A stretch of 32,653 nt of DNA from Polyangia bacterium. Its GTDB lineage: Bacteria > Myxococcota_A > Polyangia > Polyangiales > Polyangiaceae. Numbering within the stretch: the first letter of the stretch is position 1; every line of letters starts with the position of its first letter. The notes beneath the pieces are model-generated. The model saw only the letters and a list, made by a program, of their open reading frames with translations. It had not been told where the DNA came from and searched no databases. The DNA is taken from NCBI GenBank assembly GCA_030426145.1, contig JAUHZF010000060.1, forward strand, positions 1-32,653, given 5' to 3'. A program made the position numbers and the translations under genes. This document shows positions 21,491 to 29,337 of this stretch, one piece after another.

Positions 21491-22087
21491 TCAGCCCAGC
21501 CCTGCACCAGCGGATGCGGTCGGTGCCTTAGACTCGACCGCGCGTGCGGAGACCTGCAAGGTGTAGGCGCAGTGGTCGGAGCCATCGTGCATGCAGGCAT
21601 GCTTCTCGGCCCGAATGTCTCGGTCGAAGTGGTCGCCGAGCCCGTCGAACAGTCCCTCCAGGAATGCGCAGAGCTTTCGCTCGGAGCGATACTCGAGGTG
21701 CAGGGTGCGATCGGGGTTTATGCGGACCGCGAACTGGGGAGGATGCGCCTTGGGGAAGAGCTTCCTCACCTCCACGTGGATCACGCCATCGACGGCGAGC
21801 AGGAGCTTTTCAGGCGTGTCCATATCGCCCACGAGGTCGGGCACGGAACCCACGAGGTGGGGCAAGCAGTAGGCACCGAAGGCCCGCAGCGCATCGGGCA
21901 AGCTGAGGCCCAAGTGCTTGGCCGTGGCCGACGCGATGCTCACCAGGTCGGCATCCGGATAGGTCCCAGGTCCCACGAAGGGCTCCTGCGTGTGTAGCGG
22001 ACAGCGATCGAGGATCTCTTCGTAGACGTCCTCACCCCAACCTTCGCAGACGAAAGATTCCAGTAAATTGAAGACGATGCCCTTCAT
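21491..22087 (-). CDS. H-NOX haem nitric-oxide/oxygen-binding sensor
   Basis: The 198-residue product begins MKGIVFNLLESFV, the standard H-NOX start, so I place it at ATG 22087. Fold landmarks are the proximal haem ligand His104 (GVIHVEVRKLFP) and the haem-propionate motif Tyr133-x-Ser135-x-Arg137. No distal H-bonding Tyr is obvious, which fits an NO rather than O2 sensor, though I cannot prove it. Cys140, His163, Cys165 and Cys173 match in spacing the zinc-bound, redox-sensitive Cys/His cluster known in some bacterial H-NOX proteins. It heads an operon with a histidine kinase, a REC-HDOD protein and a receiver. It senses NO, and perhaps thiol oxidation, in the cytoplasm and should gate the kinase. 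Confidence 0.92.
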   Translation of the reverse strand: MKGIVFNLLESFVCEGWGEDVYEEILDRCPLHTQEPFVGPGTYPDADLVSIASATAKHLGLSLPDALRAFGAYCLPHLVGSVPDLVGDMDTPEKLLLAVDGVIHVEVRKLFPKAHPPQFAVRINPDRTLHLEYRSERKLCAFLEGLFDGLGDHFDRDIRAEKHACMHDGSDHCAYTLQVSARAVESKAPTASAGAGLG

Positions 22088-22188
22088 GTCGATCGTGAGA
22101 ACGGCCGGTTCGGGCCGAAGTTGAGGCGCGCCGCGATGCCCGGCGGCGGGTTCGCTCGAGGCTGGCTTTCGCAGAGCGGGCAGGCCAT
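22084..22188 (-). CDS. Possible 34-residue protein upstream of H-NOX
   Basis: A short frame from ATG 22188 starts MACPLCES and ends in an ATGA overlap with the H-NOX start. Most of its codons end in G or C. The Cys-x2-Cys could bind metal. There is no SD, and the start lies only 14 nt from the divergent ATP-grasp start, so it may be chance or a leader peptide. Confidence 0.25.
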   Translation of the reverse strand: MACPLCESQPRANPPPGIAARLNFGPNRPFSRST

Positions 22189-22202
22189 GACGCCGACGAG
22201 CC

Positions 22203-23084
22203 ATGAAGCGAAGCGTCGCCTTTCTCGCGTGTGAGACCACCTTGCCCGGCATGCCAAACCGGCGGTCGGACGCCTACGAATTCGACCGCCAGTTCGGCGT
22301 GCTGCGGGAGGCCTTCGCCTCGCATGGTGTGACCCTCGAGGCGAAGGATTGGACCGAGGCGCCGAGCCAGTTCGCCACCTTCGACGCGGTCGTGATCGGA
22401 ACCCCGTGGAACTACCAAGACCACCAGTCGCAGTTCCTCGCGCAGCTCGAGGCGATCGAAGCGGAGGGACTGCCACTGCTCAACCCTGCAGACCTGGTCG
22501 CGTGGAACGTGCGCAAGACGTACCTGCGCGAGTTGGCCGACGCGGGGACGCCGACCATTCCGACGCTGTGGGTCGATGTGCCGACGGCCGCGCACGTGGA
22601 AGCGCTCCTCTCCGAGCACGAGGGGGTGGTGATCAAGCGACAGGTGGGGGCTGGGGCCGCGGGGCAGCGCATCTTTCGCCGCGGAGATGTCGTGCCGGAG
22701 GGACCCCTGCTCGACCGCGCCGCGATGGTGCAGCCGTTCATGCCGTCGATTCAGACCGAGGGGGAACTCTCGTTCATCTTCATCGATGGAGCCTTCTCGC
22801 ACGCCATCCTCAAGACGGCCCGTGACGGCGACTACCGCATCCAGAGCATGTTCGGTGGTCGCGAGAAGGCGATCACACCTCCCGAGGGCGACATCGTAGC
22901 GGCCCGGTCCGTCGTCGACCGGGTGCCCTTCGCGACGCCGCTCTATGCGCGCATCGACATGGTACGCGATGGCGAAGGACAGCTCTGCTTGATGGAGGCG
23001 GAGATGATCGAACCCTATCTCTATCCGCTCGAGGGCCCGACCATGGCGGGCATGTATGCCGAGGCCGTGTTGCGACGGCTCTGA
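22203..23084 (+). CDS. ATP-grasp family ligase
   Basis: The 293-residue product resembles the RimK/glutathione-synthetase-like ATP-grasp enzymes, including those of the DcsG type. The N-terminal domain (about 1-95) has VVIGTPWNYQDHQ. The ATP-grasp core shows VVIKRQVGAGAAGQRIF, the adenine-contacting VQPFMPSIQTEGELSFIFIDG, then SHAILKTARDGDYRIQS and, at the end, RIDMVRDGEGQLCLMEAEMIEP with the metal-binding Glu residues. Such enzymes join a carboxylate to an amine or thiol with ATP hydrolysis. The substrate is unknown. It is monocistronic, divergent from the H-NOX operon and convergent with the TPR lipoprotein, with only 28 nt between the stop codons. Confidence 0.87.
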   Translation: MKRSVAFLACETTLPGMPNRRSDAYEFDRQFGVLREAFASHGVTLEAKDWTEAPSQFATFDAVVIGTPWNYQDHQSQFLAQLEAIEAEGLPLLNPADLVAWNVRKTYLRELADAGTPTIPTLWVDVPTAAHVEALLSEHEGVVIKRQVGAGAAGQRIFRRGDVVPEGPLLDRAAMVQPFMPSIQTEGELSFIFIDGAFSHAILKTARDGDYRIQSMFGGREKAITPPEGDIVAARSVVDRVPFATPLYARIDMVRDGEGQLCLMEAEMIEPYLYPLEGPTMAGMYAEAVLRRL

Positions 23085-23112
23085 CCCGGTGTGTCAGATT
23101 GGGGCTACGCCG

Positions 23113-24273
23113 CTACTTGCCCTTGAGCTTGTCGAGGGCGGCGCGGATCTCGTCTTCGGTGAAGGGCGCTTGTGCGAGGGCGGCCTTCTCGTCGGCGAGC
23201 GACTGCTCGAGATTGCGCTTGGCTTCGCGGGCGCGACCGACCCAGAGCGACGACTCGCCGGTACGGTCACCGAGGCGCACGGTGGCGTTCATCATCTTGA
23301 GGCCCTTCTCGAGCAGGATGCGGTAGCGCAAGCGCATCGCGGCCACGAAGAGCTGCTGCTTCTCGAGCGATACACCCTTCGGTGCGGGGATGGCCATCGC
23401 CTCGACGTGGAGCTGTTGGTAGAGCTGACCTACGCGGTAGCCGCTCATCGCCGACCAATGCGCGTCGCGGCTCCGCATGGCCTCGACGAAGGCGGCCTGT
23501 GAATCGAGCAGACCCTGGCAGCGCGCTTCGAGCACGGCGCCGAAGTTCGGGGGCACCGGGGTGAGCTTGATCTTCTCGCTCTCGAGTCGCAGCAGCTCGC
23601 CTTGCGCGAAGGAGACCTGGGCGAGCTGCACCGGTGGACTGCCGGCGCGGCCGATGCCGTTGCGGTCGATGAGGAGCTGAGCTTTGCCGATGGCCCGACG
23701 AGACGCGTCGAGCTGACCACGTTCGACGAGGGCGAGGGCCTTGGCCCCGTGCCCTTCTATCTGATGCATGACCGGGAGCTCGCTGCGGGCGAGGAGCCCG
23801 TCCGCGGCTTTCTCCATCGCTTCCCAACGCTCGAGGTAGCCGAGCATGCGCGTCACGTGGACCGAGGCGTTGAGGGCGATGTCTTGCTCGGGGTAGTCCT
23901 TCACCACCTTGCGGAAACGCTCGAGCGCGATGTCGTGCTCGCCGAGGTGGTGATGCGCGAGGCCGGCGTTGAAGGCCGAGACGCTTGCGATCTCCCGCGA
24001 GTTGGCGAGCCGCATGAGGTGGTCGAAGGCCTTGGCTGCCTCCTCCCACTTCTCCACGAGCAGATAGGAGCGCGCGCGCTCGAACTCGGCGATGAGCTCG
24101 GACGTGGTGTAGCCCACGACCGTGATCGGCTGCGTCTGGACGAGCGGCTCAGGATCTGGGCTCGTGGTCGCCGCAACCTCGTCGGCGGTCTTGGCGGTTG
24201 GGGTTCCGCTGCATCCGACGAGCACGACGCTCGCGGCGAGGAGGACGGAACGGGGAGACGGGAGTCTCTTCAT
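23113..24273 (-). CDS. TPR-repeat lipoprotein
   Basis: The 386-residue product starts at ATG 24273 with a lipoprotein signal (Cys21, VLVGC). From about residue 60 the chain is helical with TPR-like units: FERARSYLLVEKWEEAAKAF, AFNAGLAHHHLGEHDIALERF, VTRMLGYLERWEAMEKAADG and ALALVERGQLDASRRAI. The C-terminal 150 residues are helical with a coiled-coil-prone end rich in Lys and Glu. It probably sits in the periplasm on a membrane and mediates protein contacts. A TATCTA box lies 8 nt upstream of the ATG. No specific partner is evident. The longer open frame to 24648 lacks a signal and is not supported. Confidence 0.82.
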   Translation of the reverse strand: MKRLPSPRSVLLAASVVLVGCSGTPTAKTADEVAATTSPDPEPLVQTQPITVVGYTTSELIAEFERARSYLLVEKWEEAAKAFDHLMRLANSREIASVSAFNAGLAHHHLGEHDIALERFRKVVKDYPEQDIALNASVHVTRMLGYLERWEAMEKAADGLLARSELPVMHQIEGHGAKALALVERGQLDASRRAIGKAQLLIDRNGIGRAGSPPVQLAQVSFAQGELLRLESEKIKLTPVPPNFGAVLEARCQGLLDSQAAFVEAMRSRDAHWSAMSGYRVGQLYQQLHVEAMAIPAPKGVSLEKQQLFVAAMRLRYRILLEKGLKMMNATVRLGDRTGESSLWVGRAREAKRNLEQSLADEKAALAQAPFTEDEIRAALDKLKGK

Positions 24274-24362
24274 ACTGACCCTAGATACGGAGGAGGAGGG
24301 CGCAGGGTTTGGCGACGGCGCGCCAGATCTGGGCTTCGGCTCGGAAGGGAGGACGGCTCTAG

Positions 24363-25394
24363 CTAAGAAGTCTGTAGCATTTCCGCGAACGTAGGCGCTT
24401 GTGCGAGCAGGCCGGGAAGACCTCCGGTGTGAATGAAGAGGACCCGTCCGTGCAGCTCTCCGCTGCGGGCGAGGCTGGCAAGCCCGTGGAAGGCCTTGCC
24501 CGAGTAGACGGGATCGAGCACCAATCCGGCGCGCTGGGCCGCTTCGAACATGGTCTGGCGCTGCGCCTCGTAGGTCTCGGCGTAGGCGGGGCCCTTGAAG
24601 CGGTCGTCCACCTTCCACGGCGCGGGACCGTCGAGGCGGTGTCCCCACTCGGGGCCGCGCTCGACGGCCTCGGAGATGAGGCCTTCGATGCGACGCGTGA
24701 AGGTGGGGGCGTCATCGGCGACCGCCATGACGTGAACCGTTTTGGCCACCCGGTGGGTGCCGGCGCCCAGGGCCACGCCCGCCGCCGTCCCCCCCGAGCC
24801 GCACGCGAGCACGACCACGTCGAAGGGCGGGGCGCCTTGTGCGTCGAGCTGCGCTTTGACTTCGGCCATGGCGTCCACGTAGCCCAGGGCGCCGAGTCCG
24901 TTCGACCCTCCCTCGGGCACCACGTAGGGGCGCTCTCCCGCCGACTGGTACCGAATGGCGGCCCCGGTGAGGATGGCGTCGCGCCGCGAGTACTGCTCCG
25001 CGGTGATGCGACGCACTTCCGCGCCGCACAGTCGGTCGAGCAGGAGGTTGCCCACGAGCTCGGTGTGGCCGAGCGGCAAGCCGTCGTCGGAGACGACCCC
25101 CTCCAGGCTCTTGTCGCGAAGGAAGAGCGTGGCTGCCATGCCGCACCGCGCTGCGGCGAGCGCCGTCGCGCGGCAGTGGTTGGACTGGAGGCCGCCGCAG
25201 GTGATGAGTCGTGTCGCGTCACGCTCCTGCGCTTCGGCGAGGAGATACTCGAGCTTTCGGATCTTGTTGCCGGCCTCCGCACCGCCGGTGACGTCGTCGC
25301 GTTTGATCCAGAGGTCGACACCGTAAAGCCCACTGAGGGCCGGTACGCGCTCGAGGGGGGTGGGGAGATGCGCGAGCGAGAGCTTGCTACCCAT
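24363..25394 (-). CDS. dcyD: D-cysteine desulfhydrase / ACC deaminase-family PLP enzyme
   Basis: The 343-residue product belongs to the fold type II PLP enzymes of the D-cysteine desulfhydrase/ACC deaminase group. The N-terminus has LPTPLERVPAL and WIKRDDVTG. Lys44 in GNKIRKLEYLLA should bind PLP. QSNHCRATA, EGGSNGLGALGYV and the phosphate-binding GSGGTAAGVALG follow; the C-terminus ends VLFIHTGGLPGL. D-cysteine desulfhydrase converts D-cysteine to pyruvate, ammonia and H2S. ACC deaminase or a broader D-amino acid role cannot be excluded, so the symbol is tentative. It is divergent from hutH with an 88-nt gap; a TAGCGC box lies 6 nt before its ATG. Confidence 0.85.
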   Translation of the reverse strand: MGSKLSLAHLPTPLERVPALSGLYGVDLWIKRDDVTGGAEAGNKIRKLEYLLAEAQERDATRLITCGGLQSNHCRATALAAARCGMAATLFLRDKSLEGVVSDDGLPLGHTELVGNLLLDRLCGAEVRRITAEQYSRRDAILTGAAIRYQSAGERPYVVPEGGSNGLGALGYVDAMAEVKAQLDAQGAPPFDVVVLACGSGGTAAGVALGAGTHRVAKTVHVMAVADDAPTFTRRIEGLISEAVERGPEWGHRLDGPAPWKVDDRFKGPAYAETYEAQRQTMFEAAQRAGLVLDPVYSGKAFHGLASLARSGELHGRVLFIHTGGLPGLLAQAPTFAEMLQTS

Positions 25395-25482
25395 GCTCCA
25401 GCGCTACCTCGACCCGCGACCGACAGCCAGCGGCACGGCAGACGTTGAAGCCGCGAGCGCCTTTGCCTACGGGTGAAAGGGC

Positions 25483-27024
25483 ATGACCATCGAGCTCGGC
25501 AAGCCACTGTCCCTCGCGTCGCTCTGGACCCTCTCCGTGGAGCGCGCGCCCGTGGCGCTCTGCGTCGACGCCCGGGCCCGCATCCTCGCGTCCCGGGGCG
25601 CGGTCGACCGCATCGCCGAAGCTGGCGACGCCGCACCCGCGGTCTACGGGGTCAACACGGGATTCGGCGCGCTCGCCGAGACGCGGATCGGCGCCGCCGA
25701 CATCGCCCAGCTCCAGCGCAACCTCGTGCGAAGCCACGCCTGTGGCGTGGGGCCCGACCTCTCGGCGGCCGAGGTTCGCGCGATGATGGCGCTGCGGGCC
25801 CAGGTCATCGCGATGGGGCATTCGGGCGTTCGCGCTGAAGTGGTCGACTTGCTGATCGCCATGCTCAACGCGGGCGTGCATCCGCGCATCCCGGCCCAGG
25901 GGTCGGTGGGCGCTTCGGGCGACCTCGCCCCGCTCGCGCATCTCGCGCTGTCGCTCATCGGCGAGGGAGAAGCCGAGCTCGAAGGCGAGCGGATGGAGTC
26001 GTCCGAGGCCCTCTCCAAGGCCGGGCTCGAGCCCATCGTCTTGCAGGCCAAGGAGGGGCTCGCCCTCATCAATGGCACCCAGTACATGACCGGACTCGGC
26101 GCTCTTGCGGCCCAACGCGCTCTCGAGCTCTGCATCATCGCCGACATCGCGGGCGCCATGAGCGTGGAGGCGCTGCTGGGGTCGAAGGTGCCCTTCGACC
26201 CGCGGCTCATGCAGGTGCGTCCGCACCCCGGTCAGGCGGCCACGAGCGAGAACCTGCGCGCCCTGCTCGCCGACAGCCCTCTCATGGACAGCCACGCGCT
26301 GTGCGGCAAGGTGCAGGACCCCTACTCGCTACGTTGCATGCCCCAGGTCCATGGCGCCACACGCGACGCGCTCGCTTTCACCCACGACGTGCTCGTGCGC
26401 GAGGCGAACAGCGTGACCGACAACCCCACCGTCTTCCTCGACGGCGACGAAGCCTCGCTGCTCAGCGGTGGCAACTTCCACGGACAGCCCGTCTCCATCG
26501 CGCTCGACCTGGCCGGCATCGCCGTCGCCGAGCTGGCCAACATCAGTGAACGGCGGGTGGAGCAGCTGGTGAACCCGGCTCTGTCCACCGGCCTCACGCC
26601 CTTCCTCGCCGCCGACAGCGGGCTCTGCAGCGGCTTCATGATCGCTCAGGTCGCAAGCGCTTCGCTCGTGAGCGAAAACAAGGTGCTCGCCCACCCCGCC
26701 ACCGTCGACTCGATCCCCTCGAGTGCCAACCGCGAAGATCACGTGAGCATGGGCAGCATCGCCGCGCGCAAGCTCGTACAGATCGTCGACAACGTGGAGA
26801 ACTCGCTCGCCATCGAGCTGCTCTGCGCGGCCCAGGGGCTCGACCAGCGCCAGCCGTTGCGGCCGGCCAAGGGGGTGGCCGCGGTCTACGACGCGATTCG
26901 CGCCGCCATTCCTTCCGTCGACGACGACCGTCCACTGCACCGCGACTTCGCCACGGTGCGCGGCCTCATCGAGTCGGGCGCCCTCCGCGCCGCAGCAGAG
27001 AGCGCGGTAGGCGCACTCAACTAA
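25483..27024 (+). CDS. hutH: Histidine ammonia-lyase
   Basis: HutH removes ammonia from L-histidine to give urocanate, the first step of histidine breakdown. The 513-residue product has normal length. Residues Ala144-Ser145-Gly146 ([15 protein letters not shown]) cyclise to the MIO cofactor. Further signatures are [45 protein letters not shown] and [12 protein letters not shown]. The start is ATG 25483 with GAAAGG upstream. A weak TTGAAG-N17-TACGGG promoter-like pair lies at 25445-25473. A Ser/Thr kinase gene begins directly after its stop codon. No hutU, hutI or hutG is in the window. The fold also covers phenylalanine/tyrosine lyases, but the active-site context favours histidine. Confidence 0.93.
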   Translation: MTIELGKPLSLASLWTLSVERAPVALCVDARARILASRGAVDRIAEAGDAAPAVYGVNTGFGALAETRIGAADIAQLQRNLVRSHACGVGPDLSAAEVRAMMALRAQVIAMGHSGVRAEVVDLLIAMLNAGVHPRIPAQGSVGASGDLAPLAHLALSLIGEGEAELEGERMESSEALSKAGLEPIVLQAKEGLALINGTQYMTGLGALAAQRALELCIIADIAGAMSVEALLGSKVPFDPRLMQVRPHPGQAATSENLRALLADSPLMDSHALCGKVQDPYSLRCMPQVHGATRDALAFTHDVLVREANSVTDNPTVFLDGDEASLLSGGNFHGQPVSIALDLAGIAVAELANISERRVEQLVNPALSTGLTPFLAADSGLCSGFMIAQVASASLVSENKVLAHPATVDSIPSSANREDHVSMGSIAARKLVQIVDNVENSLAIELLCAAQGLDQRQPLRPAKGVAAVYDAIRAAIPSVDDDRPLHRDFATVRGLIESGALRAAAESAVGALN

Positions 27025-28722
27025 GTGGACGCCTTTGCGTCGCTACCGCTCCCATCCCAAGCTGGGCCCGTGACGCAGTCACGAGGGCTCAACACGGGGG
27101 ACGTGCTCGCCGAGCGGTATCGGCTCGAGCGGCCCCTCGGGCGCGGTGGCATGGGAGAGGTGTGGGCCGGAACCCATGTCGTGACGCTGGCCCCGGTGGC
27201 GGTGAAGCTGCTGTCGGCGGCGGTGACGGGCGGAGGACAGGGGAAGCGCCGGTTCCTTCAGGAGGCACAGGCCCCCGCGGCGCTCGACCACCCCAACGTC
27301 ATTCGGGTCATCGATGCCTTCGTGCTCGACGGAGGCCAGCCTGCCATCGTGATGGATCGCCTCGAGGGCGAACCGCTCAACGAGATCTTCAAGCGAGAAG
27401 AGGCGCTTCCCGTCGGCGCCATGGCGGCACTGTCGGTGCCGGTGCTGGAGGCGGTAGCGGCCGCGCACGACAAGGGTCTCGTCCACCGTGACCTCAAGCC
27501 GGGCAACCTCTTCCTCGCGCGCAGGGCGGGAAAGGTGGTGCCGGTCGTGCTCGACTTCGGCCTGGTCAAGCTCATGGACGCGTCCCACACAGGCGTGCGT
27601 ACCCAGCCCGGGGTGGCCCTCGGTACGCCGGCCTACATGGCGCCCGAGCAAGCGCGCGGAGAGCCCCTCGGCCCACCGGCTGACCTGTGGGCCATGGGGG
27701 TGGTGCTCTACCGCGGGCTGAGCGGCATGCTCCCCATCGAAGGGAAAGACCTCGCCGACCTCATCGTGCGGCTCGGACGTCAGGCCATCCTGCCCCTGTC
27801 GGAGATCGAACCCGACCTGCCCCCCGAGCTGACATCCTTGGTGATGGCCATGCTCAACAAGGACCCTCGCGCGCGGCCGTCGGCCGGCGACGCTGCGGCT
27901 GCGCTTCGGCCCTACGTCGACGTCGACGCCCTGGCTCGGGTGGTGACGGGGCAAACCCAGGCGGTCACGGTTCCCGACGCCTCACTTCCGACGGCGCCCA
28001 CGGTGCAAGCGGCTTTGCCGACGGCGCCCACCGTGCCGGCTGCCGTTGCTTCGACGACCGTCCAGGTGTTGACCTCGCCCGGCCCCACCTGGATTCGCCC
28101 GCCGCCGGCTGGATCCACGCCGCCCATGCCATCGCGACCTGCGGGGCCGCAGCCGCCCGTGATGGCGGTTCAGCCGCGGGGCCGCGCCCGGTCTCGCCGA
28201 TGGCTGGTCGTGGTCGCGGCCCTGGTGGTGGCGGCGGTGGCGCTCGTTCTCCTCGTAGCGCAGCGGCGCCGCGTGGCACGACGAGATGAGGTCCAAGAAG
28301 CCCCCGACGGCGAAGAGACACGAGCGACGGACGAGCCGAGCAAGGGTCTTCTCGCCGAAGGACGTCCACTCCGGACCGGCCCTTTTGCGCCGCAGGGGCT
28401 CTACCTGTGGCGCGAGGATGATGGGGGGTGGGTCCTTCGGCTCGTCAGCCGCGGTCGGCCGCGAGGGACCAAGCTCGAGGGCAGCATCGAAGGACTATCG
28501 GAGCCTCCCGTGCTCGAGGGGGCCGAAGACGGAGATGAGGTCACCAAGAAGGGTGATGCTTGGCACTTCACCCTCGTCACCGGCGACCCCGACACGATCG
28601 CGATGAAGGCCGACGGTTGCGTCACCATCGACCTCGACGCCGCCCTGCCGTCGCGCCGGATCTTCCTCGGCCGTGAGCGTCGACACCCCCCCGGAAGTCG
28701 CTTCACCGCGTGCCCACCCTGA
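27025..28722 (+). CDS. Transmembrane Ser/Thr protein kinase
   Basis: The 565-residue product has a Hanks-type kinase domain (about 31-300): GRGGMGEVW (Gly loop), Lys61 in VAVKLL, Asp156 in HRDLKPGN, Asp177 in DFGLVKL and GTPAYMAPEQARG. All catalytic residues are present. A Pro/Thr/Ala-rich linker with a near repeat (PTAPTVQAALPTAPTVPAA) leads to one membrane helix at about 393-415. The outside domain (about 440-565) is beta-rich and unrecognised, probably the sensor. GTG 27025 abuts the hutH stop with no SD; GTG 27070 is another possible start that still keeps the whole kinase domain. The tight junction implies co-transcription with hutH. Confidence 0.9.
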   Translation: MDAFASLPLPSQAGPVTQSRGLNTGDVLAERYRLERPLGRGGMGEVWAGTHVVTLAPVAVKLLSAAVTGGGQGKRRFLQEAQAPAALDHPNVIRVIDAFVLDGGQPAIVMDRLEGEPLNEIFKREEALPVGAMAALSVPVLEAVAAAHDKGLVHRDLKPGNLFLARRAGKVVPVVLDFGLVKLMDASHTGVRTQPGVALGTPAYMAPEQARGEPLGPPADLWAMGVVLYRGLSGMLPIEGKDLADLIVRLGRQAILPLSEIEPDLPPELTSLVMAMLNKDPRARPSAGDAAAALRPYVDVDALARVVTGQTQAVTVPDASLPTAPTVQAALPTAPTVPAAVASTTVQVLTSPGPTWIRPPPAGSTPPMPSRPAGPQPPVMAVQPRGRARSRRWLVVVAALVVAAVALVLLVAQRRRVARRDEVQEAPDGEETRATDEPSKGLLAEGRPLRTGPFAPQGLYLWREDDGGWVLRLVSRGRPRGTKLEGSIEGLSEPPVLEGAEDGDEVTKKGDAWHFTLVTGDPDTIAMKADGCVTIDLDAALPSRRIFLGRERRHPPGSRFTACPP

Positions 28723-28769
28723 ATACGTTCCTACGGGTTCGGTTCACCGAGGCGCCGTATCATCGCGCC

Positions 28770-29213
28770 GTGGACCTGAAGGATCTGATGGAGGCTGCCC
28801 GCTTCAGCCGTGAGCGGGTACAGGTCGATAGCGAGCGGGCTCGTATGGATCTCAGGCCGGGGCCGGAGCACGCTTGGGTTCAGGTGCCGCTGTTTCGGCA
28901 GGTGCGGCAGACCGTGCTGTGGAAGGCGCACGTCTTCGTGGCCTGGGCAGGGCCCGAAGACGCCTCGGGGCAGGAGCTACCCGTGGTGGCGAGCACCCCG
29001 CAGGTGAGCGCCTACGAGCTCCGCGGTCGGCTGCTGTGGACGCTGACTGCCGAGGAGGTTCCGTTCTTCGCGCGAGAGGGCGCGAGGTCGGGCGGGGTCG
29101 TCAGCGTGTCCCTCGTGGCCGGCGGAGATGTCCGCCTCGGGAGCGGACCCTGGTTCTGCGTGGTGGAGGACGTGCTCACGCCCCGGCTCGGCCCCCTCCA
29201 ACACACCGGGTAG
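28770..29213 (+). CDS. Small protein of unknown function
   Basis: The 147-residue product starts at GTG 28770, which has TATCAT at 28758-28763, exactly 6 nt upstream. An upstream GTG at 28710 would overlap the kinase gene by 13 nt. No signal peptide or membrane segment is seen. The sequence is a mix of beta strands and helices with a hydrophobic core around VPLFRQVRQTVLWKAHVFVAW, and a pattern near the end (GSGPWFCVVEDVL). I do not recognise a family. It follows the Ser/Thr kinase by 47 nt and could be a partner or substrate, but nothing in the sequence shows that. Confidence 0.7.
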   Translation: MDLKDLMEAARFSRERVQVDSERARMDLRPGPEHAWVQVPLFRQVRQTVLWKAHVFVAWAGPEDASGQELPVVASTPQVSAYELRGRLLWTLTAEEVPFFAREGARSGGVVSVSLVAGGDVRLGSGPWFCVVEDVLTPRLGPLQHTG

Positions 29214-29301
29214 CAGCCGTACTAGCGGCCATCCGGGTGGTGATCGGGCCCATGGTGGTGCCCGTGGCACCTCGAGGGCTCCTGGCGCCGGATTCGTGTT
29301 C

Positions 29302-29336
29302 CTACATAAGCCGATATGTAGTATAGGATGCTACAT
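29302..29336 (+). promoter_or_regulatory. AT-rich promoter with alternating dyad
   Basis: CTACAT (29302-29307), ATGTAG (29316-29321) and CTACAT (29331-29336) form two inverted repeats with 8- and 9-nt spacers. The segment is AT-rich in a GC-rich setting and abuts the ATG at 29338. Possible -10 boxes are TAGTAT (29319-29324) and TAGGAT (29324-29329); AGGA at 29325-29328 could be an SD. The layout suggests an operator for a dimeric repressor over the promoter. Confidence 0.5.
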
Positions 29337-29337
29337 T

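Noticed and set aside
24359..25636. 425-codon minus-strand frame
   Set aside because: It is out of frame with the D-cysteine desulfhydrase-like gene, has an Arg/Ser/Pro-rich shadow composition and extends into hutH.
29247..29257. Fourth copy of the ECF promoter motif (GGGCCCATGG)
   Set aside because: The -10-like block is one base short and there is no AACG block 14 nt upstream.
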